DNA of 64,000 bases from Isoetes taiwanensis (Eukaryota > Streptophyta > Lycopodiopsida > Isoetales > Isoetaceae). Shown here piece after piece: positions 1 to 10,205 of the stretch. The DNA is taken from NCBI GenBank assembly GCA_021234155.1, contig JAJEKV010000065.1, forward strand, positions 5,350,807-5,414,806, in the 5' to 3' direction. How positions within the stretch are numbered: the stretch's first letter is position 1; each line of letters begins with the position of its first letter. The position numbers and the translations under genes were made by a program. The notes under the pieces are model-generated. The model saw only the letters and a list, made by a program, of their open reading frames with translations. It did no database searches and had not been told where the DNA came from.

Positions 1-2515
1 ATGGAGAAGAGGAGTGACACCTTGAGGACGCGTGATATGGCCATTTGCCAACTTGATGTCATAAGGGGCACGGTATAATTGTTTGATGCCAGTTTATCAG
101 TAATGAGATTGACGGCACTACCACCATCAATTTGGACATGATTGATGTGCTGATTGCCCACCGTGGCATGCACCGTGGGTGTTGAAGTTGCAACAGCTCC
201 AACCAGAACCGTGGGAAGAGGTAACTGATCTTTGAGAGCCGGACAGAGTTTCAAAATAGTGGCCAGGCTCAAGGGAATCTTGATCTTGGCGAGTTCTTCC
301 TGAAGTTCCAAAGGAACATGTGAAAAAGGGTCCGCAGGGTCCAGTGGAGCCGGAGTCTGTGGTAAGGAAGCGGAGACTTCTTTGAGAAGCTCTACCTCAG
401 CAGCAATATTGGGATACGGCTGAGAGCGGGCACTAGTGGATGATGACGGCGCGGCCTGACGCTGCTGAGCTCTAGTAGTGGCATGAACATTTGCCAAGGT
501 GCGACCTTCCGCAGCCTGCATGAGTTTCAGAATACTTTGTCTCACTTTAGGCATGACGTGAGGCATGAGTTTGTCAAGATCAGGTGCGAAGTGAACTTTT
601 TTATCATCTTCATGAGGGACTGTTTCCATAGCAAAAGTAGGTTGCGTGTCATGAGGAATGATGGTCAAAGGGCGTGAAGCCTGTGTGTGACGTGAGACTA
701 GACCAACCCAATTTGACTGCTGGACTGGAGGGTTGAGAGCCTGATAAATCTCTTCTTGAGATTGTTGATCCATAGGATTGGAGGTAGATGCAACTTGCTG
801 AGGGCGCTATTGTTGAGGCGGCCGTGGTGGCTTCCTCAGAACAGGACGGGGGCCTTGTTTACCATTGGCCACCCACAGTTGATAAGCCGTGAGGCGTACA
901 GAGGCAGGCTGAGCGGAACCTGGAAGTTGGACTTGAACTTGAGGAAGTTGAGGACACGCCGTGGTGGTGTGACCCCATTCATGACAATGATAACACTGGG
1001 CCTTTGAAGGATCAAAGGGAGGACGATTGCCTTGTCCTCGTGGCTACTGCTGCGTTTGTTGATACTGCTGAGGTTGTTGAGTTTGATATTGCTGAGGCTG
1101 ATATGACGGTTGTTGTTGAGGCGTGGTCTGGACTTGAAAGACCATTTTATTACGAAAGGTGTAGGATGAGAACGAGTGCATTCTTCCGTGGCGTGATTGC
1201 ACATATTGCATCTTTTACAATGAGGAGGTCCATTGGAGGAGTTGCATTCATTTGCCAGATGACCTTGATATTTACAAATAGTACACCAGATGTGAGCGCG
1301 TTGTGGATTTGCTTGCTGAGGCTGAACAGAGTTCTGGGGAACCATGATGGGGGGGATGAAAGGGAGTTCCTGGAGAGCAACACTCCGAGAAGAAACATTG
1401 ACTGAGTGATTGACCAATTCAATGGCCTGCTCCAGAGACTTGGGACGTAGGTATTCTGTCATGAGTCGAATGGCAGGAGGAAGGCCCTGCAGAAACCAGA
1501 CGAGGATCTGGCTTTGCGTGGGGTACTCCTGGAGTTTACTGACGAGAATGTGAAGACGGTCCGCAAAATCCCTGGCTGACTCCGTGGGCTCTTGCTGAAG
1601 GTCATTGAGTTGTTTGAGAAGAAGTTGATCATCATCGGTAGTGCCATAATGAGAAAGGAATGCTGTTTTCATCTCATGCCAACTTTGTTTCCAGTGACTT
1701 TTGTTGGCCATCAACCACTGATGAGGGGCGCCTCTGAGCATGGTCGAAAAGATATGAAATTTGAGTTGTGGCTGCGCATGACCGTTTAGAATGGCCAAGG
1801 CTTCAAATTCCTCCATGTGGGCTTGAGCACTCTGATCCAGAGGTTTGCCTTTAGTGTTGCCAAAAGTGGGATAAGTCAGCTTCAAATTATGAGTGGGAGA
1901 GGAAGGCGGAACTTGAGCATAGACAGGTGGATTTGATGGAGGATATGTAGAAGCATAGAGAGGTGGAACCGCCTGGGACTGAGAGCAAGGAGGTGGGACT
2001 GAAAAACCCGGTGGTCCATAAAAAGTAGCATCAGGTGGGGAAGGGCCTTGAGAGCCGTCCTCATTAGGCTTGAGATCAGTGGTTTGATAAACAGGAAGAG
2101 CGTGCTGAAAAGATAGAGAAGACTGAAATTCATGAACGTGGGGAGGGCCAAAGGACACTTGATGGTAGCCCAGCCCAGCAAGAGGGGAAGAAGGTTGTGA
2201 TGGCTGAGGGGTGTGGCCTGAAGGGATATGGATATAGGTGCTCTCAGGAGTCTGGAAATAGTGAGGCGTGGGCTGAACAGGGGTATGCTGTGGAGACTGG
2301 GGTTGAGAACAATGCCTACACACAGGGGGAGACCCTGGTCGAGAATGAGCACGAGGGGTAGGAGGGGCCGACTGAGCTCTGGAGCGGACACGACCGCCCT
2401 CAATGTCATAAGCAGTGTCATACATATCCCGAACAGCCTCGCGTCGTTGATGGCGCTCCAATCGAGCCGCCGTTTGGCAAAGAAGTTCTTCAGGAGTGAA
2501 ACCTCGAGCCGACAT
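1..2515 (-). pseudogene. Ty3/gypsy retrotransposon gag-protease remnant (runs off window start)
   Basis: The first 450 or so codons from the ATG at 2515 read as a plant Ty3/gypsy gag: a proline/serine-rich N-terminus, a retrotransposon gag core (about residues 230-370, with FSTMLRGAPHQWL and FADRLHILVSKL), then two CCHC zinc knuckles (CTICKYQGHLANEC and CKRCNMCNHATEEC). Near 1150 the frame shifts by one base. The continuing frame holds a glutamine-rich linker with a stop, a third knuckle (CYHCHEWGHTTTAC, about 1000-960), another stop near 806, and finally a retropepsin-like IDGGSAVNLI at about 130-90, where D-G-G takes the place of the usual D-[ST]-G, as is common in plant elements. Gag packages element RNA and the protease matures the polyprotein. 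Two stops and a frameshift make this copy non-autonomous. Reverse transcriptase and integrase would lie outside the window, to the left. Confidence 0.88.
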
Positions 2516-2953
2516 GATGGAAAGAAAAGAAAGATCAGACCCGGCAGCGTCGACAGTGTTTGGGGTCGGGGTTCGGGAACTCCTGCAAGACAGCCCTCTG
2601 TGAGGACCCTTGGATCTAATAGGAGAATCCAGGAGCTATGTCACGCGGGATTTGCAAGAAATCCCCTGGATTTGTCCCACTCAGACATACATATCTTCAG
2701 GATTAAGCTGCCTTTGTTTCTTTCTGGTGCATATGCAAGACTATGCAGGTTTTTACAAGTACTAGGCTCAGATTTTCTAGTTAAGGCGAATTCTTATTTC
2801 TCCAGCTATTGTTCTTATTTCTCCAGCTCTTGTTCTGCTTCTATAAGCGATGGCAATTTGGGTAAAAAATCCACCTAAAGATGCCAGCTTGAACTAAGAT
2901 TCAAGCTTTTGGCGAACAGGGGATCATTTTTCGATTAATTTGCATTACTCCTC
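2516..2953 (-). other. Leader/LTR-side flank of the gypsy element
   Basis: This stretch lies directly upstream of gag in the element's orientation and should hold the 5' untranslated leader and perhaps LTR sequence. I see no convincing TG...CA LTR boundary and no clear tRNA primer-binding site beginning TGG, so the element end cannot be placed. The next recognisable structure is the CACTA terminus at 2954. Confidence 0.35.
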
Positions 2954-3420
2954 ACTACAAAAACTTTGCTCCATATCGACGTGTATAACGACGTCCAAAC
3001 TTCGTTTAAGCGTCGATAAACGTCGACGAAACGTCGATAAACGACGCCTGTAACGACGTGCGCACGTCGTTTTACGTCTTGACGTCGTTGTTATTCACGT
3101 CGCAACCGCGACGTCGTTAAGCGAGGACAGGTCGTCGTTGAACGACCGCAACCGCTGACGTAGCAGACACGCGTTCAACGACGCGAAGAGACGTGGCGCT
3201 GGCGTGGCAACCACTGTGTCAGCTGACGTGGGGGTGCTCTAGCACACACGCTGACGTGGCGACACGCCATCTCCGTCGTTGAACGACGTCAAGCACGTGG
3301 CAGCCACGCGGCAGCCGTTGTGTCAGCTGACGTGGCCGTGCCAGCTCATCCTTCGCCAGCACACATGCTGACGTGGTTGCCACGTGTTTGACGTCGTTCA
3401 ACGACGTCAATCGAATTATG
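2954..3420. mobile_element. CACTA (En/Spm) terminus with subterminal repeat array
   Basis: The sequence begins CACTACAAAAAC, the canonical terminus of CACTA/EnSpm DNA transposons. About 450 bp follow that are packed with direct and inverted copies of a short motif (ACGTCGTT / AACGACGT, plus variants such as GTCGATAAACG and CGTCGACG). Dense short subterminal repeats of this kind are the known binding sites of CACTA TNPA-like proteins. The GC-rich array stops abruptly at about 3415, where AT-rich DNA begins. Adjacent to the CACTA end is CCT, a possible 3-bp target duplication, but the partner terminus (TTTTTGTAGTG) was not found in the window. Confidence 0.72.
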
Positions 3421-3780
3421 AAAAAAAAAATACAAGAAAAATACTGATTAAATATTAGTATTCAGTATAATAGTAAATAAGCATTATTATTTAATATTAT
3501 TTAATATTATTAAATAAATATTAAATATTAACAAAATAAATCGAGAATAAAAATTTAAAAATTAAAAAAACAAAAGAAAAATATTGATTAAATATTAGTA
3601 TTCAGTATCATACTAGATAAGCATTATTATTTAATATGTAATTAAATATTTAATAAATCAAAGAATAAAAAAATAGAATCGAGCATAAAAATTTTAAAAT
3701 AAATAATCATAGGAAGATCAATTAATATTAAAAAAATCGCAAATAATAAAAACAAAGCATAAAAAATTTACATTGAATTC
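3421..3780. repeat. AT-rich segment with a duplicated ~60-bp block
   Basis: Very AT-rich DNA with no plausible exon. A block containing GATTAAATATTAGTATTCAG and TAAGCATTATTATTTAATAT occurs at about 3445-3505 and again at about 3585-3645, roughly 140 bp apart, with a few substitutions. It lies between the CACTA subterminal array and the 3' end of the spliced minus-strand gene, so it is probably element-internal non-coding DNA. Confidence 0.6.
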
Positions 3781-3882
3781 AATTAATATATTTCACAATG
3801 TAATTTGCACATTACAAAATATATTGAGTCAATTCACCACAAACTAAAAGACTTGAAAATTTTACAACAAAAAACGAAATCT

Positions 3883-4331
3883 TTAGTTGTTGCTATGCCC
3901 ACTTCCCGAGCGATCGGGCTCATCTTCGTCTTCATCTACCTGCATTATATTATATTGCAACAATTAGTTCATTGTAGTCGCAAATAATTATGTAGTGAAT
4001 GATACATACTTCCCCCCGTTCACGCGCAGCGGCGTATTGGATGGCCGCACGATTGCCTTTTTTGAAGGCCCTTTCGCGTTCATCTTTAGCAACATTTCTC
4101 TTAAACAGTGCCCTCTATTGAGAATGAGCATCAAAACTAATGTTAGTATTCAATGTGAGAACCTAAATTATAAACCAAATTTATACTTACAAATAGCTTA
4201 TTAGTACCCTTATAACCACCAGACCCAGTCTTATTGGCACTATAGCTGCCACTTGCTTCATCGTACCTCGCCCTCAAAGCTGTCGCTGTTCTACCTACCC
4301 CTTTCTTTGATAATATGTTGGCCTTCAAACA
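3883..4331 (-). pseudogene. 3' end of a spliced unidentified gene, probably carried by the CACTA element
   Basis: Three consecutive phase-0 exons can be read on the minus strand: 4191-4331, 4010-4114 and 3883-3939, with GTAAGT and GTATGT donors and TTGCAG, CAATAG and ATGCAG acceptors. They give a continuous 100-residue C-terminus. It starts CLKANILSKKG, has a basic ARYDEASGSYSANKTG segment, a helical block NVAKDERERAFKKGNRAAI, and an acidic tail VDEDEDEPDRSGSGHSNN before TAA. I do not recognise the family. The 5' part is missing: from about 4400 the sequence is the GC-rich tandem array. Its position and orientation next to the CACTA end suggest the second (TNPA-like or accessory) gene of that element, but this is inference. 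Confidence 0.55.
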
Positions 4332-4446
4332 CTGCAATGCAACACAAGGTCTTAGTCCACGTGGCGTCATCTAATTATACGACTCATGGGAGAGATGATG
4401 TACTTCAAATGCCTCATCAGTCCACCCTAGAGGTTTTGCCACTTTT

Positions 4447-7240
4447 GGGGCAAGCAGCTTCCGGGGGGATTTTAGGGTCCCCGCTTTGGCGTCAACACCC
4501 CCACTCCAAGTCAAGACACGACGTAAGGTCCCGGCCGAATTTGACAAGGAGAGGGCCTCCGAAACGTAAACCCTGTGGGTTGCCAGGTTCTAGAAGGGTT
4601 TGCGTTTTGGGGGCCGTGTTTTGGTCTGTTGCAATTGGGACGTGGCCTAGAAGTTGCGGCCGAGAACGCGGAGCAAGGGGAACTGACGGAACGGAGTTTG
4701 GGCCCTCCTCCCGACGTGGCAATTAGAAGTCGGGGGGGGCGCTTTTGCAGTGGCAAGACACTCATAAATTCGTAATTAATGCATTGGACGAAAATAAATT
4801 CTGATTTTTTGCCAGCTGGATTCCTAATTCATCTCCAGCACACAGCCCAATTTCGGAATTTTCGGAGAAGGTCTAGATCAAAGGGTTAGCATTAGAACGG
4901 TCGGGGCAGCCCGTTGCGGGGCAACCGAGCTGGCACCCTTCCCCAAGTCAAACGAGGCCAGGACCTTGCATGGCTCCCTCACAAGAGGGGAGAGTCCGGA
5001 CCCCAGGAGGCGGGATCTAAAAAAGTTCCCAAGGCAGCCCTTCCTGGCAGCGCTCCCACGGTGGGTGGTATGCTAATGACCACCCTCCCGGAGCCCGGTT
5101 CCCCTATCCGACCGTTGGATCCTCCGTTAAGGGGCCCCTCTTCGGAAGGACCAAAAGATTCCTAGATCGGTCTGGGAGAACTTGTCAAACCGTGGAGCGT
5201 CCTGAGGGCAGCCTTGTAGAAACCGCAGTGTTTTGTCGTTCGGGCACCGGGAAGGCTCCGGAATGGCAAATCGACCTCGCCAAGTCATCCGGAATGGCGT
5301 AATTACCCTAGGGAGCAAGTTACAAGGTCGGTTTTGCAAAATAAAGAAACACTCACGCCCTCCACGACAGTATTCGGCATCCACATCCTAGGCCAATTGA
5401 CTACGAGTGTGGTGGACATGAGCTACTTTGGCGCTTCTTGGAGGTCGGGTGGTGTTCTGGCCACGGAACTTGGTCCCCAGGGCAATGTCGACGTTCTGAG
5501 TCCATTGGCAGAGCCAAATCGTGGTTCCGGAGAGGGGAGGTCGCCTGTCCGTCCCCAGGGCCTTGGGGAGAGGTCTTTCGGGGCAAGCAGCTTCCGGGGG
5601 AATTTTAGGGTCCCCGCTCTGGCATCAACACTCCCACTCCTTGTCAAGACACAGCGGAAGGTCCCGGCCGAAGCTGACAAGGAGAGGGCCTCCCAAACGT
5701 AAACCCTGTGGGTTGCCAGGTTCTAGAAGGGTTTGCGTTTTGGGGGCCGAGTTTTGGTCTGTTCTGCGGCCGATAACATGGAGCAAGGGGAACTGACGGA
5801 ACGGAGTTTGGGCCTGTCCTCCTCCCGATGTGACAATTAGAAGTCGGGGGGCGCTTTTGCAGTGGCAAGAAACTCATAAATTCGTAATTAATGCATTGTA
5901 CGAAAATAAATTCTGATTTTTTGCCAGTTGGATTCCTAATTCATCTCCAGCACACAGCCCAATTTTTAGAATTTTGGAGAAGGTCTAGATCAATGGGTTA
6001 CATTAGAACGGTCGGGGCAACCCGTTGCGGGGCAACCGAGTTGGCACCCTTCCCCAAGTCAAATGAGGCCAGGACCTTGCAGGGCTCCCTCACAAGAGGG
6101 GAGAGTCCGGACCCCAGGAGGCGGGATCTAAAAAAGTTCCCGAGGCAGCCCTTCCTGGTAGCGCTTCCACGGTGGGCGGTACGCTAATGACCACCCTTCC
6201 ATTCAGGGGCCTCTCTTCGGAAGGCCCAAAATATTCCTAGATCGGTCCGGGAGAACTTGTCAAACCGCGGAGCGTCCTGAGGTCGGCCTTGTAGAAACTG
6301 CAGTGTTTTATCGTTCGGGCACCGGGGAGGCTCCGGAATGGCAAATCGACCTCGCCAAGTCGTCCGCAATGGCGAAATTACCTTAGGGAGCAAGTTACAA
6401 GGTCGGTTTTGCAAAAGAAAGAAACACTCACGCCCTCCACGACAGTATCCGGCATCCACATCCTAGGGCAATTGACTACGAGTGTGGTGGACATGAGCTA
6501 CTTTGGCGCTTCTTGGAGGTCGGGTGGTGTTCTGGCCACGGAACTTGGTCCCCAGGGCAATGTCGACGTTCTGAGTCCATTGGCAGAGCGAAATTGCAGT
6601 TCCGGAGAGGGGAGGTCGCCCGTCCGTCCCCAGGACCTTGGGGAGAGGACTTTCGGGGCAAGCAGCTTCCGAGGGGATTTTAGGGTCCCCGCTCTGGCGT
6701 CAACACCCCCACTCCACGTCAAGACACGGTGCAAGGTCTCGGCCGAATCTGACAAGGAGAGGGCCTCCGAAACGTAAACCCTGTGGGCTGCCAGGTTCTA
6801 GAAGGGTTTGCGTTTTGGGGATCGAGTTTTGGTCTGTTGCAGTTGGGACGTGGCCGAGAAGCTGCGGCCGAGAACGCGGAGCAAGAGGAACTGCAGAACA
6901 GAGTTTGGGCCTGTCCTCCACCCGATGTGGCAATTAGAAGTCGGGGGGTGCTTTTGCAATGGCAAGACACTCATAAATTCGTAATTAATGCATTAATCTC
7001 CAGCACACAGCCCAATTTTCGGAATTTTCGGAGAAGGTCTAGATCAAAGGGTTAGCATTAGAATGGTCGGGGCAGCCCGTTGCGGGGCAACCGAGCTGGC
7101 ACCCTCCCCAAGTCAAACGAGGCCAGGACCTTGCAAGGCTCCCTCACAAGAGGGGAGAGTCCGGACCCCAGGAGGCGGGATCCAAAAAAGTTCCCGAGGC
7201 AGCCCTTCCTGGCAGCGCCCTATAGTGGGCGGTATGCTAA
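4447..7240. repeat. GC-rich tandem array, units of about 1.1 kb (two and a half copies)
   Basis: The anchor GGGGCAAGCAGCTTCC occurs at 4447, 5580 and 6655, giving unit lengths of 1133 and 1075 bp; the third copy stops at about 7240. Copies are highly similar but differ by short indels: copy 3 lacks about 50 bp around 6995 that copies 1 and 2 have after ATTAATGCATT. The many ORFs here recur copy to copy in several frames on both strands and match no family I recognise, so I treat them as chance ORFs in GC-rich repeat DNA. An inverted partial copy sits at 8737-9011. The array could be internal to the CACTA element, an LTR-element spacer or a satellite. Confidence 0.8.
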
Positions 7241-8160
7241 TGACCATACCTTATTGGAAAGCTCTTGAAGTCTAGTTTCCAGATTGGGCTCAGTTGTCTA
7301 TAGATTCCTTACGATTCGAAAGTTATACCCAGAAAGGTGCATAAGGGTCTAAGCTGACTGCACAACTAGATCTGCTTCTTTCTATCTTTGATGAAGAGCC
7401 TAGTTTTGCTCTGCAGTATTTTCTCTAGTTTCTTGCTTGATCATATCATTAGAAGAAGTTCATTTAACACCGGTGGTTGGTGGCTAGAAAGAGCTTATTT
7501 TTATATAGTCTTGCGGAGTAGCTTGACTTGGTGATATCTCTTCTAGTTGGTCCGGTTGGGTGGTAAATCGAGTATCCTGTGGTGTTTTACTTTCTAATAA
7601 GTTGATGAGTTTGCAGGAAGAACAGAGCATTCGTAACAGATACCCCTTTGCAAATCTGGCTATGGCAGTTAGGGTTAAGTTTAATCATAGTCTCTGCTTT
7701 TTGGACACAACAGATTTTCGAAGCATTAAGGCAGATTGGCTATGGCGGACTAATAGCATGGAGAATGAACAAGCACATATCAAGGCCTTCCAAATAGAAG
7801 TAGCGGTGGAAGAATGCCCATTCATAAAAGAGAAAATGTACTGTTGCAAAAAATCAGTCCCAACCCAGAGACCCAGCTGTCGGATTTATTAGTATTATAA
7901 ATCCAGAATGGCAAAGATTGATTGAAGAGTTTAGAACAAAGTTCAGATGCTGAGAGTAGCAAGGCTGCTATCCAAACATGTTCCTAGTCTTTACTCGAGC
8001 AAAATACTGCAAAAATCTGCATGTTTTAATCGGGAGTAGAACTTCCCTCATCTGTCTACAGTGGTACCGCCGTATAGACCATATGCGATACATATGCATA
8101 GGGCAGGGCCAGCGAGAGTTCACAACTGGCAAAGCTAGAGTATAGATTCAACAAGCAGAG
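7241..8160. other. Unassigned stretch between the array and a CACTA-like repeat patch
   Basis: No recognisable gene. An ORF of 110 codons (7560-7892, plus) has no family signature and no splice context. The segment from 7250 to 7350 (TTGGAAAGCTCTTGAAGTC and following) reads like the leader or LTR-adjacent sequence of a plant retroelement, but I cannot place boundaries. Confidence 0.3.
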
Positions 8161-8163
8161 ATC

Positions 8164-8226
8164 GTCGACGTGGAACGACGTCTGAACGTGGATAAACGAC
8201 GTGTCGTCGATAAACGCCACGTCTAT
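8164..8226. repeat. Second patch of CACTA-like subterminal repeats
   Basis: A 60-bp cluster of the same short motifs as at 2954-3420: GTCGACGTGG, AACGACGTC, GTCGATAAACG and CCACGTC. GTCGATAAACG is in the same orientation as in the left patch, and there is no CACTA terminus next to it. It is therefore more likely a fragment of another copy, or an internally rearranged end, than the true partner end. Confidence 0.5.
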
Positions 8227-8264
8227 TTTCTAATCTATAGCTTGGTGTAGGAGCCATCGACAGC

Positions 8265-8534
8265 ATGAGAAGGAAGGGAATCCTCCGTGAACCCCCTCCT
8301 CCACTCGAAGATGAGGACTATGAAACGAGGATCCATCAGATGAAGGTGTTAAAGAAGTACGTGATTGGTGAGATGGCACTGACCAAATTGCTAGGGATCT
8401 GTGAGCTGCCTAGCACGATGAGGATGCTTCTTGAAGAGATGGTCAGGGTTTGGAAGCACCACAGGAAAAACAACATTAACATGATACTAGCGTCGATAAT
8501 AATGACGCCTGACATACTTGACATGGAGCTATAG
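8265..8534 (+). CDS. Hypothetical protein, possible last exon of an unknown gene
   Basis: An 89-codon ORF beginning MRRKGILREPPPPLEDEDY and rich in charged helix-forming residues (LLEEMVRVWKHHRKNN). It is preceded by a TCTATAG acceptor-like site at about 8240 and closed by TAG. The same frame then continues open to 8618 (about 27 more codons), and AATAAA follows at about 8630. It looks like a terminal exon with one internal stop, beside CACTA-like repeats. I do not recognise the family and assign no function. Confidence 0.35.
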   Translation: MRRKGILREPPPPLEDEDYETRIHQMKVLKKYVIGEMALTKLLGICELPSTMRMLLEEMVRVWKHHRKNNINMILASIIMTPDILDMEL

Positions 8535-8736
8535 TTCAAGGGGGATGGACAAGTGGAGGACTTCATGATGGAAACCATAAACCAAGCTCATGAGGAGTAT
8601 ATTGAGTTGTTCAAGTGATCTTTTATTCAATAAACCTCTGTTTTGTACATTATTATATTTTTTCTTGGGTATAATCTGGTATTGATACATGCATGAACAT
8701 GATCTGAAGGATTCTTGAAGATATTTTGCATTCTTC

Positions 8737-9011
8737 AGTTGGATCCCGCCTCCTGGGGTCCGGACTCTCCCCTCTTGTGAGGGAGCCCTGCAAGGTCCTG
8801 GCCTCGTTTGACTTGGGGAAGGGTGCCAGCTCGGTTGCCCCGCAACGGGCTGCCCCAACCGTTCTAATGCTAACCCTTTGATCTAGACCTTCTCCGAAAA
8901 TTCCGAAAATTGGGCTGTGTGCTAGAGATGAATTAGGAATCCAGCTGGCAAAAAATCAGAATTTATTTTTGTAAATGCATTAATTACGAATTTATGAGTG
9001 TCTTGCCACTG
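8737..9011 (-). repeat. Inverted partial copy of the 1.1-kb GC-rich repeat
   Basis: The reverse complement of this segment matches about 4755-5030 of copy 1 almost base for base, including the motifs around CGGTTGCCCCGCAACGGG and TCATAAATTCGTAATTAATG. It abuts the 3'-truncated end of the LINE at 9012, marking a rearrangement or insertion breakpoint. Confidence 0.85.
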
Positions 9012-9872
9012 TAACTATTGCACTCATTCCGCTATCCTGGCTGAATATCTGCTGCCAAATGAGCTTACAGCCGGCTGTGAACTCTGGATCCTGAAGAAAG
9101 CTTGTGTTAAGCTTAAAAACCGTCCTGAGAGGCCGCGGTGGGTGGTCATGAAGCCACTGAATGATCTGGGGAGTGTGATCAGAGACAGAGGTGGCCATAA
9201 CATTCACCCTAGTAAAAGCTGGAGCATAATCTAAGACTGCTGGAGTGCCATAAACTCTATCCAACCTAGAGTATGCCCTACCATGCCCCAGCCAATTATT
9301 GCACCAAGTAAAATTCCGATCCCCGGGAAGTTCTGTCAAACCCCACTCCCACACAAGCCTAAGCCATTGGTCACGCTCAAAACTTGCACAATATCTGAAC
9401 CAATACCATGCCTGTCCTCTGGGAGCTCCACCATGTTAAAGTCGCCCAGGACAAACCATGTAGAACCCATACCAAAGGATTGGAGCTTATTTCGTAGTTG
9501 TACCCATAAGCAACCTCTCTGAGTGGCCCCAATTGGTGCATACACATTTAGTAAGCCCCACTCAGACTGGCCCTCCTTCCATTTAATCACTGCCCACTAG
9601 CCCTGGCTATCTGTGGCTGAAAAGGTTACATGTACACCCATTTTCCAACAAATCAAAGTACTTGCCCTGGCACTGCCCGTTGTAGCAGTTGCAGCCACAT
9701 ACTGATTACCCAAAATATTCATTAGGTTGTTAATATCGCCCCTGGCACATTTATGCTCCTGCAAACACAAGATATCTGGATTAAGATTCTTCACAGCCAT
9801 GACGAGACGTGCTTGCTTATTCGGAGAGGATTTGATGCCTCTCACATTCCAAGATAGAATTTTCTTATCCAT
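9012..9872 (-). pseudogene. LINE ORF2 N-terminus: endonuclease/exonuclease/phosphatase domain
   Basis: From the ATG at about 9872 the protein reads MDKKILSWNVRGI, then NPDILCLQEHK, LLNVYAPIG, WFVLGDFNMV, a YSRLDRVYG loop and SVSDHTP. These are the ordered signature motifs of the APE-type endonuclease that nicks target DNA for LINE integration: N in WNVRG, E in LQE, GDFN and SDH. A TAG at about 9597 and a frame change near 9340 break it. The RT domain is absent because the copy is truncated at 9012. Confidence 0.85.
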
Positions 9873-10205
9873 GTGGGACGTTGCGCACCAAGGGGCCAGG
9901 ATCCTCTTGCAAAGCCTCACATGCCTCAACACGATCAGCCCAAGAAGAGAAGTTCTGGACTATCTGATCAATCACCGTTCGATCCACTTGAGGAGGGGCC
10001 TGCACAGTGGGCTGCAGATGGGCCAAATGACCCTCTTGAGGAGCTCTCACCTGAGCTCGCCTCCTAGAAACAACCTGTTGCCACCCCTTCCTTTTTCTGC
10101 TGCAACTCTTCAACCTGTGCAAGTCTCCTACATACCTCGGGATCCACTATAGGAGAGGAGGGTTCAGATTGTGTCTCACGGACTGTCCACACTGCTCCCT
10201 GACCT

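Noticed and set aside
4447-7240. Ribosomal DNA intergenic spacer
   Set aside because: GC-rich 1.1-kb tandem units suggest an IGS, but I see no 18S, 5.8S, 25S or 5S sequence nearby, so this is unsupported.
4492-7268. Many 60-120-codon ORFs repeated in the GC-rich array
   Set aside because: They recur in several frames on both strands of each repeat unit, shift between copies by indels and show no domain signature, so the DNA repeat and not the protein is what is conserved.
8164-8226. Partner terminus of the CACTA element at 2954
   Set aside because: The motif patch is in direct rather than inverted orientation relative to the left end and lacks a TTTTTGTAGTG terminus.
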